Source: VRUE01 sp963703175
GTDB taxonomy: Bacteria > Actinomycetota > Thermoleophilia > Solirubrobacterales > 70-9
Direction: 5' to 3'
Assembly (NCBI GenBank): GCA_963703175.1
Contig: OY969794.1
Span: 2,874,436-2,938,435, forward strand
DNA: 64,000 bases
Shown here: positions 1 to 8,101 of the stretch, one piece after another
Numbering within the stretch: position 1 is the first letter of the stretch
How the letters are laid out: the number at the start of each line of letters is the position of its first letter
Position numbers and translations under genes: made by a program
Notes under the pieces: generated by a model
Told to the model about the DNA's origin: nothing
Databases searched by the model: none
The model's input: the letters and a program-made list of their open reading frames with translations, nothing else

Positions 1-504
1 GTCCTCTACACCGGCGGTCCGCGTCCCTACGGCTACGCCGGACTCGGCGAGGTCTTCGTCTTCCTCTTCTTCGGTCTGGTGGCTGTCAATGGCTCTTACT
101 ATGTGCAGGTCGAGCAGCTCGACGCGCTGCCGCTTGGACTTTCGATCGCCGTCGGTTTCCTTGCCACGGCGATCCTCGTCGTCAACAACGTCCGCGACCT
201 CGAGACCGACCGGCGGGCCGGCAAGAACACGCTTGCGGTGCGGATGGGCCGCAGCAACGCGGTGGCGCTGTACCGGCTGCTGGTCCTAGGCGCCTTCGTC
301 GTCTTGCCGATTGCCCTCGTTGCGGGAGATGCCAGCCTCCTGCCGCTGATCGGTTTCCTCTCCTTGCCAATGGCGATCAAACCGCTGCGGGCGATGAGCA
401 ACCGCACTGACGGACCCGCGCTAAACGCGGCGCTGGCCGGCACCGGCGCCTTGTTGGGCGTATTCAGCCTGCTTGTCTCGATCGGTCTGCTGGTCGCGGC
501 GTAG
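1..504 (+). CDS. menA: 1,4-dihydroxy-2-naphthoate polyprenyltransferase, C-terminal part
   Basis: Integral membrane UbiA-family prenyltransferase that attaches a polyprenyl chain to DHNA in menaquinone synthesis. The reading frame is open from base 1, so the N-terminus lies outside the window. The visible 167 residues begin with YTGGPRPYGYAGLGE followed by FVFLFFG, a MenA hallmark. They also contain the second Asp-rich motif NNVRDLETDRRAGKNTLAVR, which binds the Mg-diphosphate of the prenyl donor, and several hydrophobic helices. menC starts 9 bases after the stop and menD follows, which supports the assignment. UbiA relatives for other quinones are possible in principle, but the YTGGPRPYGY signature and the neighbours favour MenA. 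Confidence 0.93.
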   Translation, partial: VLYTGGPRPYGYAGLGEVFVFLFFGLVAVNGSYYVQVEQLDALPLGLSIAVGFLATAILVVNNVRDLETDRRAGKNTLAVRMGRSNAVALYRLLVLGAFVVLPIALVAGDASLLPLIGFLSLPMAIKPLRAMSNRTDGPALNAALAGTGALLGVFSLLVSIGLLVAA

Positions 505-513
505 GCTCTCTCC

Positions 514-1572
514 ATGCGCATTGCCTCGGTCGAGGTCATCCCCTACGCGCTTCCCTTCCGTGAGCCATATGTGACTGCGGCCGGCAGCCTCACCCAGCGC
601 GAGATGGTGCTGCTGCGGCTGCGCTCGGAGGACGGCCTGGTGGGGCTGGGGGAAGCGGTGCCGCTCTCTCTACGTGGGGGAACTGCGCTCGAAACGGTCG
701 TCACCGAGCTTGAGCAGTTGGGTGGGCGCGAGAGTTTCGATGAGCAAACCCTGCGGAGTGATGTGCCAAGCCTGTCCGCGCCCGCTCGCTGCGCGGCGCT
801 GACTGCACTGATGGATCTACGCGGGAGGCGGGCCGCAGCGGAAGGCGGCATGAGCGCCGGACTCTCGCCTCCCGTTTGCTGTAACGCGACCTTGACCGCC
901 GGCGAGCCCGCGGCGGTTGTCTCGGCAGCTGAACGTTGGGCGGCCGACGGCTTCTCCACCTTCAAGCTGAAGCTCGGCGCCGGCGACGACGCGGCGCAGG
1001 TACGGGCGGTGCGTGAAGCGCTCGGGCCGCGAGCCCGGATCCGGATCGACGCGAACGCCGCCTGGGACCTGGCGGCGGCCAAGCGCACGCTGAGCGAAAT
1101 CGAACCCTACGAGATCGAGCTTGCCGAGCAACCCGTCGCGACGACGGAGGAGGCGGCAGAGTTGGCCGCCTCGACTGAGATCCCGCTGGCGGCCGACGAG
1201 AGCATTGAGTCCCGAGTCGACGCCGAGCGGATCGCCGCCGTGGGCGCCTATGCAGTGACCGGGATCAAGCTCTCCAAGGTCGGCGGACCTGAGGAGGCGC
1301 TGGAGATTGCCGAGGTGATGCCCGCATACGTGAGCAGCGCGCTCGATGGGCCGGTTGGGATCGCCGCTGCCCTTCAGGTCGTCCAATCGCTGGGTGACCT
1401 CGGCCGGACGGCCGAGGAGAGCCTCGCCCACGGCCTCGCCACCCAACGCCTCTTCGCCTCGACCATCGCATCGATGGAGTGCGAGCTGCATGGCGACATG
1501 CTCCACTCGCCTCTCGGGCCGGGTTTGGGCGTCGAGATCGACGAGCGAGCGCTGCAAGCGCACCGTCTCTAG
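514..1572 (+). CDS. menC: o-succinylbenzoate synthase (enolase superfamily)
   Basis: Dehydrates SHCHC to o-succinylbenzoate in menaquinone synthesis. The 352-residue length fits the muconate-lactonizing subgroup of the enolase superfamily. Catalytic residues are in place: KLK with Lys151 and Lys153, metal ligands Asp179 (RIDANAAWD), Glu205 (LAEQPV) and Asp228 (ADES), and the second catalytic Lys252 (GIKLSKVGG). Sequence alone cannot separate OSBS from dipeptide epimerase or N-acylamino acid racemase activity. The position between menA and menD makes OSBS the likely role. The ATG start is 9 bases after menA, suggesting co-transcription. Confidence 0.88.
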   Translation: MRIASVEVIPYALPFREPYVTAAGSLTQREMVLLRLRSEDGLVGLGEAVPLSLRGGTALETVVTELEQLGGRESFDEQTLRSDVPSLSAPARCAALTALMDLRGRRAAAEGGMSAGLSPPVCCNATLTAGEPAAVVSAAERWAADGFSTFKLKLGAGDDAAQVRAVREALGPRARIRIDANAAWDLAAAKRTLSEIEPYEIELAEQPVATTEEAAELAASTEIPLAADESIESRVDAERIAAVGAYAVTGIKLSKVGGPEEALEIAEVMPAYVSSALDGPVGIAAALQVVQSLGDLGRTAEESLAHGLATQRLFASTIASMECELHGDMLHSPLGPGLGVEIDERALQAHRL

Positions 1573-1580
1573 TCGGCGAA

Positions 1581-1618
1581 TGGAACCTTTTACCCCCTAT
1601 AGGGCATAAAAAGTTCCA
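1581..1618. promoter_or_regulatory. 38-bp dyad between menC and menD
   Basis: The left half TGGAACCTTTTACCCCCTA and the inverted right half TGGAACTTTTTATGCCCTA match at 16 of 19 positions, with no spacer. It ends 3 bases before the menD GTG, in AT-richer DNA than its surroundings. It could be an operator for a dimeric repressor. It could also fold as an RNA hairpin covering the menD ribosome-binding region, where no good Shine-Dalgarno sequence is visible. There is no T-tract after it, so a simple terminator is less likely. Confidence 0.55.
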
Positions 1619-1621
1619 CAC

Positions 1622-3361
1622 GTGGACGCGACCAACGCCAACACCTGCCTCGCCTCGGCCTTTGCCGAGGAGCTGGCGCGCTGCGGACTGCGCCATGCGG
1701 TCCTCTCTCCCGGCTCGCGCTCCACCCCGCTGGCGCTGGCGCTGTGGCGGCAAGAGGAGATCGAGACGACGGTGATCGTGGATGAGCGCTCCGCTGCCTT
1801 CTTCGCCTTGGGCGCCGCCCAGGCGAGCGGCGCTCCGGTGGCGATCCTCTGCACCTCGGGCACCGCCGCCGCCAACGTCCACCCGGCGGTCTGCGAGGCC
1901 GATCACGCTGCGGTGCCGCTGCTTGTGCTGACCGCGGACCGGCCACCAGAGCTGCGCGGGATCGGCGCCGGTCAGGCGATCGACCAGTTGAAGCTCTACG
2001 GCTCCTCGGTGCGCTGGTTCTGTGAAGTCGGCACCCATAAAGCCGATGACGACGGTCTGCTCCACTATCGCGCGACCGCTTGCCGCGCCTTCGCCGCGGC
2101 GAGGGGCGAACAGCGGCCCGGCCCGGTCCACCTCAACTTCCCCTTCCGCGAGCCGCTGGCGCCCTTGCCAGGCAAGGACGTTGTGACGGCGACCGACCCA
2201 CTTGCACTCGAGGGGCGCGGTGAGCGTCCGTTGACGGCTGTGACCCCAATCGACATGGAGCCATCGCAGTTCCTCCTTGACGAGGTGGCGGGGCACATTG
2301 CCGAGGCCGACATTGGTGTGATCGTCGCCGGTCGTCAGCTGGATCCAGAGCTACGCGAGCCGCTATCTCACCTTGCGCGGGTTGCCGGCTTCCCGATCCT
2401 CGCCGAGCCGACCTCACAAGTGCGCTGCGGTCCCCATGACCGCACCTATGTGATTACCGCCTATGACCTGCTGTTGCGCGACGAGCGCTTCCGAGAAACC
2501 GCCTCGCCGGACCTGGTGCTGCGCTTTGGTGAGATGCCGACGAGCAAGCCGCTGCGTTCCTGGCTGGCCGACTCCGGCGCCGACCAAATCGTCATCGACC
2601 CGCTCTGCGACTGGAATGAGCCGACCCGCAAAGCAGCTGCTCTTCTGCGCGCCGACCCGACCGAGCTTGCGTCTGGCTGGGCAGCGCGGCTGGGCGAGGA
2701 GCGGCCTGCGCCGGCGATGTGGTTACAGGCCGAGCAGGCGGCACGTGAGGCGATCGAGGCCGAGCTCGATGGCCTGGATGGGCTCACCGAGCCGGGCCTT
2801 CAACTTGCGCTTGGCGCTACCTACGGCGAGGGCGATCTCGTCTACACCGCTTCGAGCATGCCGATCCGCGATCAGGAGGCATTCCTACCGTCAGTCGAAA
2901 CCGATGTCACCTTTCTCAGTAACCGCGGTGCAAACGGGATCGACGGGCTTATCTCCTCCGGTATCGGCGCCGCCCACGCGACTGGCAAGCCGACCACGAT
3001 CCTCACCGGCGACCTCGGGCTGCTGCACGACATAGGTGGTCTGGCTGCCCTGCGCGACGTCTCGACCCCGGTCCGAATCGTCGTGATCGACAACGACGGC
3101 GGCGGCATCTTCCATTTCCTGCCCCAGGCCGAGGCTTTGGACGGCGAAGAGTTCGAAGCGCTCCTCGGTACCCCACGTGGCGTGGACGTGGCCAAGGCCG
3201 CGGCGCTTTTCGATCTGCCTCACCGCCGCCTCGACTCGCTGGGCGACCTTTCTGACGCGCTGAAGGTAGGCACCAGCCTGATCGAGGTCGAGGTCGACCG
3301 AGAGGCCAATGTCGACCTCCACCGCCGCCTAACCGACCGCGTCACCGCGGCGATTCCCTAG
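1622..3361 (+). CDS. menD: SEPHCHC synthase
   Basis: Thiamine-diphosphate enzyme that condenses isochorismate with 2-oxoglutarate (menaquinone pathway). At 579 residues it has the usual MenD length. Seen motifs: LSPGSRSTPLALA near the N-terminus, LCTSGTAAANVHPAV in the substrate/PYR domain, LTADRPPELRGIGAGQAIDQ, and the ThDP-binding segment GDLGLLHDIGGL followed by NDGGGIFHFLPQ. The start is GTG at 1622, directly downstream of a large dyad; no strong ribosome-binding site is visible. Its partner isochorismate synthase (menF) lies on the opposite strand at 4453-5853. The last 4 bases overlap the convergent propeller gene. Confidence 0.95.
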   Translation: MDATNANTCLASAFAEELARCGLRHAVLSPGSRSTPLALALWRQEEIETTVIVDERSAAFFALGAAQASGAPVAILCTSGTAAANVHPAVCEADHAAVPLLVLTADRPPELRGIGAGQAIDQLKLYGSSVRWFCEVGTHKADDDGLLHYRATACRAFAAARGEQRPGPVHLNFPFREPLAPLPGKDVVTATDPLALEGRGERPLTAVTPIDMEPSQFLLDEVAGHIAEADIGVIVAGRQLDPELREPLSHLARVAGFPILAEPTSQVRCGPHDRTYVITAYDLLLRDERFRETASPDLVLRFGEMPTSKPLRSWLADSGADQIVIDPLCDWNEPTRKAAALLRADPTELASGWAARLGEERPAPAMWLQAEQAAREAIEAELDGLDGLTEPGLQLALGATYGEGDLVYTASSMPIRDQEAFLPSVETDVTFLSNRGANGIDGLISSGIGAAHATGKPTTILTGDLGLLHDIGGLAALRDVSTPVRIVVIDNDGGGIFHFLPQAEALDGEEFEALLGTPRGVDVAKAAALFDLPHRRLDSLGDLSDALKVGTSLIEVEVDREANVDLHRRLTDRVTAAIP

Positions 3362-4431
3362 CAGTCGATCGGACCGGCCTCGCGACCAGGGCCGGGCTGC
3401 CAGGTTGGATAGTGGAAGGAGGCAGAAGGGGCACGCACCTTGGACACGGGAATCGAGAACCGTGAGAGGCAGGTTCCATCGGCGTTGATCTCCATCACCG
3501 CTGATTCGAGATCCCCCGATGCCTCCAAGCTCGGCGCGCTCTTGGTCGTGTAAACGAGGCGCTCTCCGGACGGGTCCCAGCTGGCCGGCCGCTCGGCCCT
3601 GGCGGGAGTATCGGTGAGGCGACGCCGGGAAGACCGATCCGCATTCATCGCGAAGAGGTCGACGAAGAAGCCATCTCCACGCTCGCAGCACGAAGTGTCG
3701 CCGATGCGACGAATTCCGAGGAAGGCGATCTGGCTTCCGTCGGGCGAATATCGGGGCCAGGCAGCGCTTGCGGCAAGTCGGTATGAGCCACCGCCATCAA
3801 GCCGCATCGCCACCGCATCGGCCCGATCGCGGAATAGGTCCCGGTGGGTCAGGGCCAGCACCGACCCGTCCGGCGAAAAAGAAGACGGCAGGTCTTCGAT
3901 GCCGTTCGCCCACTTGGTGAGCTGCCGCAGCCGAGTTCCGTCGATGCCGACCATCAAAACCGTCGTGCTTTGCCAGGGAGTCCTGGCAGGTTTGCGCAAC
4001 GTCTTTGCAAAGGCAACGCTCTGCCCATCCGGTGAGAAGACCGGGTTGAAACCGCCCCTCGTTCCTGGAATTGGGTGAAGGGCGGAGCCATCGGCGCCGA
4101 CCAGATAGATCCGCCTGTTTTCCGCTCGTATGAGCCGCTGGCCGGGGCCCGTCATTCCGCTGAACGCCAACAGCGATCCATCGGGGGACCAGGATGGTCC
4201 CGAGAGCGGGTACGGAAGCGGCCGGACGCCAATCCCACCACCCGCCAGGGGCTCCAACTCACCCAGGGCTGCATCGCTCGAACCGATCGTAAGTGCGTCT
4301 GGGCGGTAGGCGAATTGCAGGAAGGCCAGCCGTGGTCCCGGCGGAGCATCGGCGTGGGCCTGCGTTGCGGCCCCCGCCACAACCATGATGAGCGCCCCGA
4401 GGCCGAGTAAGCGGCGAATCACCTGCGGCAT
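3358..4431 (-). CDS. secreted TolB-like WD40/PD40 beta-propeller protein
   Basis: 357 residues. An N-terminal signal peptide (about residues 1-27, with a hydrophobic core LLGLGALIMVVAGAATQA) is followed by repeats with the PD40 signature: SWSPDGSLLAFSG, VFSPDGQSVAFAK, SFSPDGSVLALTH, RYSPDGSQIAFLG and WDPSGERLVYT. These resemble TolB propeller blades, but there is no TolB N-terminal domain and no Tol/Pal neighbours. The likely role is an extracytoplasmic binding protein; its ligand is unknown. ATG start. It lies 21 bases after menF and could be the last gene of the sqdB-ilvBN-menF unit. Confidence 0.8.
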   Translation of the reverse strand: MPQVIRRLLGLGALIMVVAGAATQAHADAPPGPRLAFLQFAYRPDALTIGSSDAALGELEPLAGGGIGVRPLPYPLSGPSWSPDGSLLAFSGMTGPGQRLIRAENRRIYLVGADGSALHPIPGTRGGFNPVFSPDGQSVAFAKTLRKPARTPWQSTTVLMVGIDGTRLRQLTKWANGIEDLPSSFSPDGSVLALTHRDLFRDRADAVAMRLDGGGSYRLAASAAWPRYSPDGSQIAFLGIRRIGDTSCCERGDGFFVDLFAMNADRSSRRRLTDTPARAERPASWDPSGERLVYTTKSAPSLEASGDLESAVMEINADGTCLSRFSIPVSKVRAPSASFHYPTWQPGPGREAGPIDC

Positions 4432-4452
4432 TCTGGCGTATACGCCGTGCGC

Positions 4453-5853
4453 CTACTCGGCGACCAACGGCAGCAGCGCCTGCAGCTTGACCTCGGTCTC
4501 CTCAAGCTCTGCTGCCGGATCGGAGCCGGCTACCACGCCTACGCCGGCGAAGAGGCGGGCCTCGCGGTCGCGGAGGAGGGCGCTGCGCAGGGCGACGCAG
4601 AACTCGCCGTCCTCGGTTGCGTCCATCCAGCCGACTGGGCCGGCGTACCAGCCCCGATCCATGCGCTCCAGGTCGCCGATCGTCGCGGCGGCATCGGGCC
4701 AGGGCTCCCCCCCAACCGCCGGGGTCGGGTGCAGCATTCCCGCCAGCTCGACCGCCGAGTGAGATTCGGCCAGCTGGGCGATTACTGGGGTCGCCAGATG
4801 CTGGATGTTGGCGACCTTGATCACCTCCGGCTCGGGCGCCGTCTGCACCCAGACCGCATGCGGGCGCAGCTTGCGGACGATGCGCTCAGCAACGATCCGC
4901 TGCTCGCGCCGGTTCTTGTCGCTATGCAGCAGCTGCTCGCCGAGGTGGTCGTCGACAGCGGGGTCCGAGCTGCGCCGGGTTGAGCCCGCGAGGGCCACCG
5001 TCGAGGCGCCGGCGCCGGAGCGACGGATCAGCAGCTCCGGGCTAGCGCCGAGAAAAGCAGCCTCGGGGGTGCCACGGCAAAAACAGAAACAGGAGGGGAA
5101 CTGCTCGCGCAGGGCGCCGAAGATCGCCGCTGGGTTGTGGGCAGCGGCGGCCTCGACCGTCACCTCGCGGGCGAGGACCACCTTGCTCATGTTTCCACCG
5201 GCGATTCGCTCTGTCGCCGCCTCAACCGCTGCTTCGAACTCGGCGGGCGGGTGCACGCTGCGGATTTCGGGGCGATTGGTGAGATGGGGGTCGAGCAGCG
5301 GTAAGGGATCGTCGCGGAGACCCGCGAGCCGCGCCGCGATCCGATCAATGGTCGCCCCGGCATCCTCACCTGGCGATACGACCAGGTTGACCGTGAGGAA
5401 GCACTCGCTCTCGACGCGACAGAACGAGAGCTCCGGCAAGATCAGCGAAGCGGGCGCAAACGAAGCCCAGAACGATGAGCCTGCGCCGTCGGGGTCAAAG
5501 GCAAAGCCACCGGCCCAGACCGGCCCCGCTCCCGAAGGAAGCCCTGATGGCTCCTCCAGCACTGCGCCCTCATTGAGACTCAGGCACTCACTAGCGACAT
5601 CGTCGAAGCGACGACCGCCACGGGAGCTCGACTCGTGGGCCACGCCGAGCGCCGCCAGAGCAAACCTTCGATCCGGCTGCTCCCAGCAAAACCAGTGCTC
5701 AGAAGCCAGGCGCGAGGCAAACACGGCGGCGCAGGGATCGACTCCCTCGACCGGCAAAGTGGCGCTGACCAGGGTGCGCCGCGATCGCTCAGCCGCCGAA
5801 GCCGCGCCTTCGCGCAGCCGGCTGTGCAGCTGGCTAGTCGCTGCCTCTAGCAA
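4453..5853 (-). CDS. menF: isochorismate synthase
   Basis: Converts chorismate to isochorismate, the first committed step to menaquinone. 466 residues of the chorismate-binding family. Motifs in the C-terminal half: KVVLAREVTVEAA, FLGASPELLIRR, HSDKNRREQRIVAE, MLHPTPAVGGEPWPD, DRGWYAGPVGWMDATEDGEF and AGVGVVAGSDPAAELEETEVK. The closest functional alternatives are EntC/DhbC-type isochorismate synthases or salicylate synthase. With menA, menC and menD in the window and no siderophore genes, MenF is favoured. The TTG start at 5853 sits inside the 3' end of ilvN (20-base overlap), indicating translational coupling with the ilv genes. Confidence 0.9.
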   Translation of the reverse strand: MLEAATSQLHSRLREGAASAAERSRRTLVSATLPVEGVDPCAAVFASRLASEHWFCWEQPDRRFALAALGVAHESSSRGGRRFDDVASECLSLNEGAVLEEPSGLPSGAGPVWAGGFAFDPDGAGSSFWASFAPASLILPELSFCRVESECFLTVNLVVSPGEDAGATIDRIAARLAGLRDDPLPLLDPHLTNRPEIRSVHPPAEFEAAVEAATERIAGGNMSKVVLAREVTVEAAAAHNPAAIFGALREQFPSCFCFCRGTPEAAFLGASPELLIRRSGAGASTVALAGSTRRSSDPAVDDHLGEQLLHSDKNRREQRIVAERIVRKLRPHAVWVQTAPEPEVIKVANIQHLATPVIAQLAESHSAVELAGMLHPTPAVGGEPWPDAAATIGDLERMDRGWYAGPVGWMDATEDGEFCVALRSALLRDREARLFAGVGVVAGSDPAAELEETEVKLQALLPLVAE

Positions 5854-6379
5854 TCGCTATCTCGCCCGTCCGTACCATCTCGATCAGCCCGTGGGGGCGG
5901 ATCATCCGCTCGAAGGCCTCAATCTTGTCAGCCGAGCCGGTGACCTCGATCGTCATCGCCCGCCGCGAGACGTCGATGATCTTTGCCCGGAAGATCTCGG
6001 CGAACTGAATGATCTCGGCGCGACTCTCGACCGCGGCGGAGACTTTGAACATCGCCATCTCGCGGGCGACGGTCTCCTCCGGCTCCATGTCACGGATTTT
6101 CAGCACGTTGACCAGCTTGTGCAGCTGCTTAGTCACTTGGTCGATTGGGTGAACGGCGCCGTCGAGGGTAAGCGTGATCCGCGAGATGCTGGGGTCATCG
6201 GTCGGTCCGACCGCAAGCGTGTCGATGTTGAAGCCGCGCCGCGAAAACAACCCCGCGATCCGTGCCAGGACACCGGGCTTGTTCTCCACCAGAATCGAGA
6301 GAATGTGCTTGCGTCCGCTCAGCTGCCCGGGGACGTGCAGATCCTCGAGTCTCACCATCTCCGGCGTTCCGGCCTCCAT
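5834..6379 (-). CDS. ilvN: acetolactate synthase small (regulatory) subunit
   Basis: Regulatory subunit of acetohydroxyacid synthase (branched-chain amino acid synthesis), expected to give valine feedback inhibition. 181 residues. The N-terminal ACT domain begins with HILSILVENKPGVLARIAGL and continues with FSRRGFNIDTLAVGPTDD; the C-terminal domain contains IIDVSRRAMTIEVTGS. The ATG overlaps the ilvB stop by one base (TGATG), so the subunits are translationally coupled. Length and motifs match IlvH/IlvN proteins. Confidence 0.95.
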   Translation of the reverse strand: MEAGTPEMVRLEDLHVPGQLSGRKHILSILVENKPGVLARIAGLFSRRGFNIDTLAVGPTDDPSISRITLTLDGAVHPIDQVTKQLHKLVNVLKIRDMEPEETVAREMAMFKVSAAVESRAEIIQFAEIFRAKIIDVSRRAMTIEVTGSADKIEAFERMIRPHGLIEMVRTGEIAIARGSD

Positions 6380-8076
6380 CAGCGCACCCCCTGCGGCGCC
6401 TCAACCATGTCGCGCGCCGCTTCGCCGGGCGGGATCATCGGGTAGCAGTTCTCCTCCTGAGCGACGCGGACGTCGAGCAAGACGGGCCCGTCGGTCTCCA
6501 ACGCTTTCGCCATCGTCGCCTCGAGCTCGTCGGAGTTCTCGCAGCGCATCCCAGTGGCACCGAAGGCCTCGGCCAGCTTTACCCAGTCCGGGCTGGCGCC
6601 CATCTGCACCGAGCTATAGCGGCGATCCCAGAACAGCTCCTGCCACTGGCGCACCATGCCCATGTAGCCGTTGTTCATCAGGAAGACCTTGACCGGGATC
6701 TCTTCGGTCACGCAAGTCGCGAGCTCCTGGCAGTTCATAATCAGGCTGCCGTCGCCGGCTAGGCAGACGACATCGTCGTCGGGGCAAGCGACCTTGGCGC
6801 CAACCGCAGCGGGGAGGCCGAAGCCCATCGTCCCCAGACCGCCGGAGTTGATCCAATGGCGGGGCTGCTCGAAGCCGTAGTACTGGGCCGCCCACATCTG
6901 GTGCTGGCCGACGTCGGAGGTGACGATCGCTTTGCCGCCGGTCACCCGGTGCATCGCCTCGACCATGAACTGAGGCTTGATCTCGCCATCCACCCCCGGC
7001 TCATAGCGAAGCGGGTGTTGCTCCTGCCACTCGCGCAACTGTTTCCACCAGGGATCGAGGCGTGAACCATCGGTCTGAAGCGCTCGGTACTCACGGTTCA
7101 GCTCCGGCAAAACCAGCTTGACGTCGCCGACGATCGGGATATGCGCGCCGATGTTCTTGGAGATCTCGGCCGGGTCGATATCGATATGGACGATTTTGGC
7201 GTGGGGTGCGAACTCGGAAAGCTTGCCGGTGATGCGATCGTCGAAGCGGGCGCCGATCGCAACGATCAAGTCGGCGTTGTCCATTGCCCAGTTGGCCGTC
7301 ACCGTGCCGTGCATGCCGAGCATCCCCAGCCAGTTCTCACCTGAAGCGGGGTAAGCGCCTAGTCCCATCAAGGTCGAGGTGATCGGGAAGCGATCGGCAG
7401 CGGCCAGCTCGCGCAGCTCGGCGGAGGCGTTGGCATTGACCACGCCACCCCCCGTGTAGAGGATCGGCCGTTTTGCGTTGGCGAGCGCTTTGGCGGCGAT
7501 CCGCACCTGTTTGATGTTGCCCTTGCTCATCGGTTTGTAGCCGGGCAGTTCGACCGGCTCGGTGCGCGGCGCGTAGTCGATCTCGGCCCGCGAGAGGTCC
7601 TGCGGGATGTCGAGCAGCACCGGCCCCGGCCGACCCGTCGCGGCGACATGGAAGGCCTCGTGCACGTACTCGGGGATCTGTCGTGGGTCAGTCACCTGGA
7701 AAGAGTGCTTGACGAAGGGCAGGGTCGCACCAAGGATGTCGGCCTCCTGGAAGCCGTCGGTGCCGATCAGCTCGGTCCGCACCTGGCCGGTGACGAAGAC
7801 GGTCGGCACCGAATCCATCATCGCGTCGGCGATCGCGGTCACCAGGTTGGTCGCGCCGGGGCCCGACGTGGCGAACGCCACGCCGACGCGGCCCGAAGCC
7901 TTGGCGTAGCCCTCGGCCGCGTGGCCGCCGCCCTGCTCGTGGCGCACCTGGATGTGACGGAAGCCTGCATCGACGAGCGCGTCGTAGGTAGGCAAGTTGG
8001 CCCCACCGGGGATGCCGAAGATGTTTTTCACACCCTCGGCCTCGAGGCTTTTCATCAGCGCGTCCGCGGCTCTCAT
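6379..8076 (-). CDS. ilvB: acetolactate synthase large (catalytic) subunit
   Basis: ThDP- and FAD-dependent catalytic subunit making acetolactate or acetohydroxybutyrate. 565 residues. It starts MRAADALMKSLEAEGV with the FGIPGG motif and has RHEQGGGHAAEGYAKASG (catalytic Glu region) and ATSGPGATNLVT. The C-terminal ThDP-binding segment runs from GDGSLIMNCQELAT to FLMNNGYMGMVRQWQELF. No T-box or leader peptide was seen; only 25 bases separate it from the sqdB stop, so it may be co-transcribed with sqdB. The Shine-Dalgarno sequence is weak. Confidence 0.96.
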   Translation of the reverse strand: MRAADALMKSLEAEGVKNIFGIPGGANLPTYDALVDAGFRHIQVRHEQGGGHAAEGYAKASGRVGVAFATSGPGATNLVTAIADAMMDSVPTVFVTGQVRTELIGTDGFQEADILGATLPFVKHSFQVTDPRQIPEYVHEAFHVAATGRPGPVLLDIPQDLSRAEIDYAPRTEPVELPGYKPMSKGNIKQVRIAAKALANAKRPILYTGGGVVNANASAELRELAAADRFPITSTLMGLGAYPASGENWLGMLGMHGTVTANWAMDNADLIVAIGARFDDRITGKLSEFAPHAKIVHIDIDPAEISKNIGAHIPIVGDVKLVLPELNREYRALQTDGSRLDPWWKQLREWQEQHPLRYEPGVDGEIKPQFMVEAMHRVTGGKAIVTSDVGQHQMWAAQYYGFEQPRHWINSGGLGTMGFGLPAAVGAKVACPDDDVVCLAGDGSLIMNCQELATCVTEEIPVKVFLMNNGYMGMVRQWQELFWDRRYSSVQMGASPDWVKLAEAFGATGMRCENSDELEATMAKALETDGPVLLDVRVAQEENCYPMIPPGEAARDMVEAPQGVR

Positions 8077-8101
8077 CGGAACGGCGATGGTACCAGCGGG
8101 C

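Noticed and set aside
4805..6445. Long open frame on the plus strand opposite menF and ilvN
   Set aside because: Low-complexity Arg/Ser/Pro translation without motifs; menF and ilvN on the minus strand have full family signatures. GC-rich DNA leaves antisense frames open by chance.
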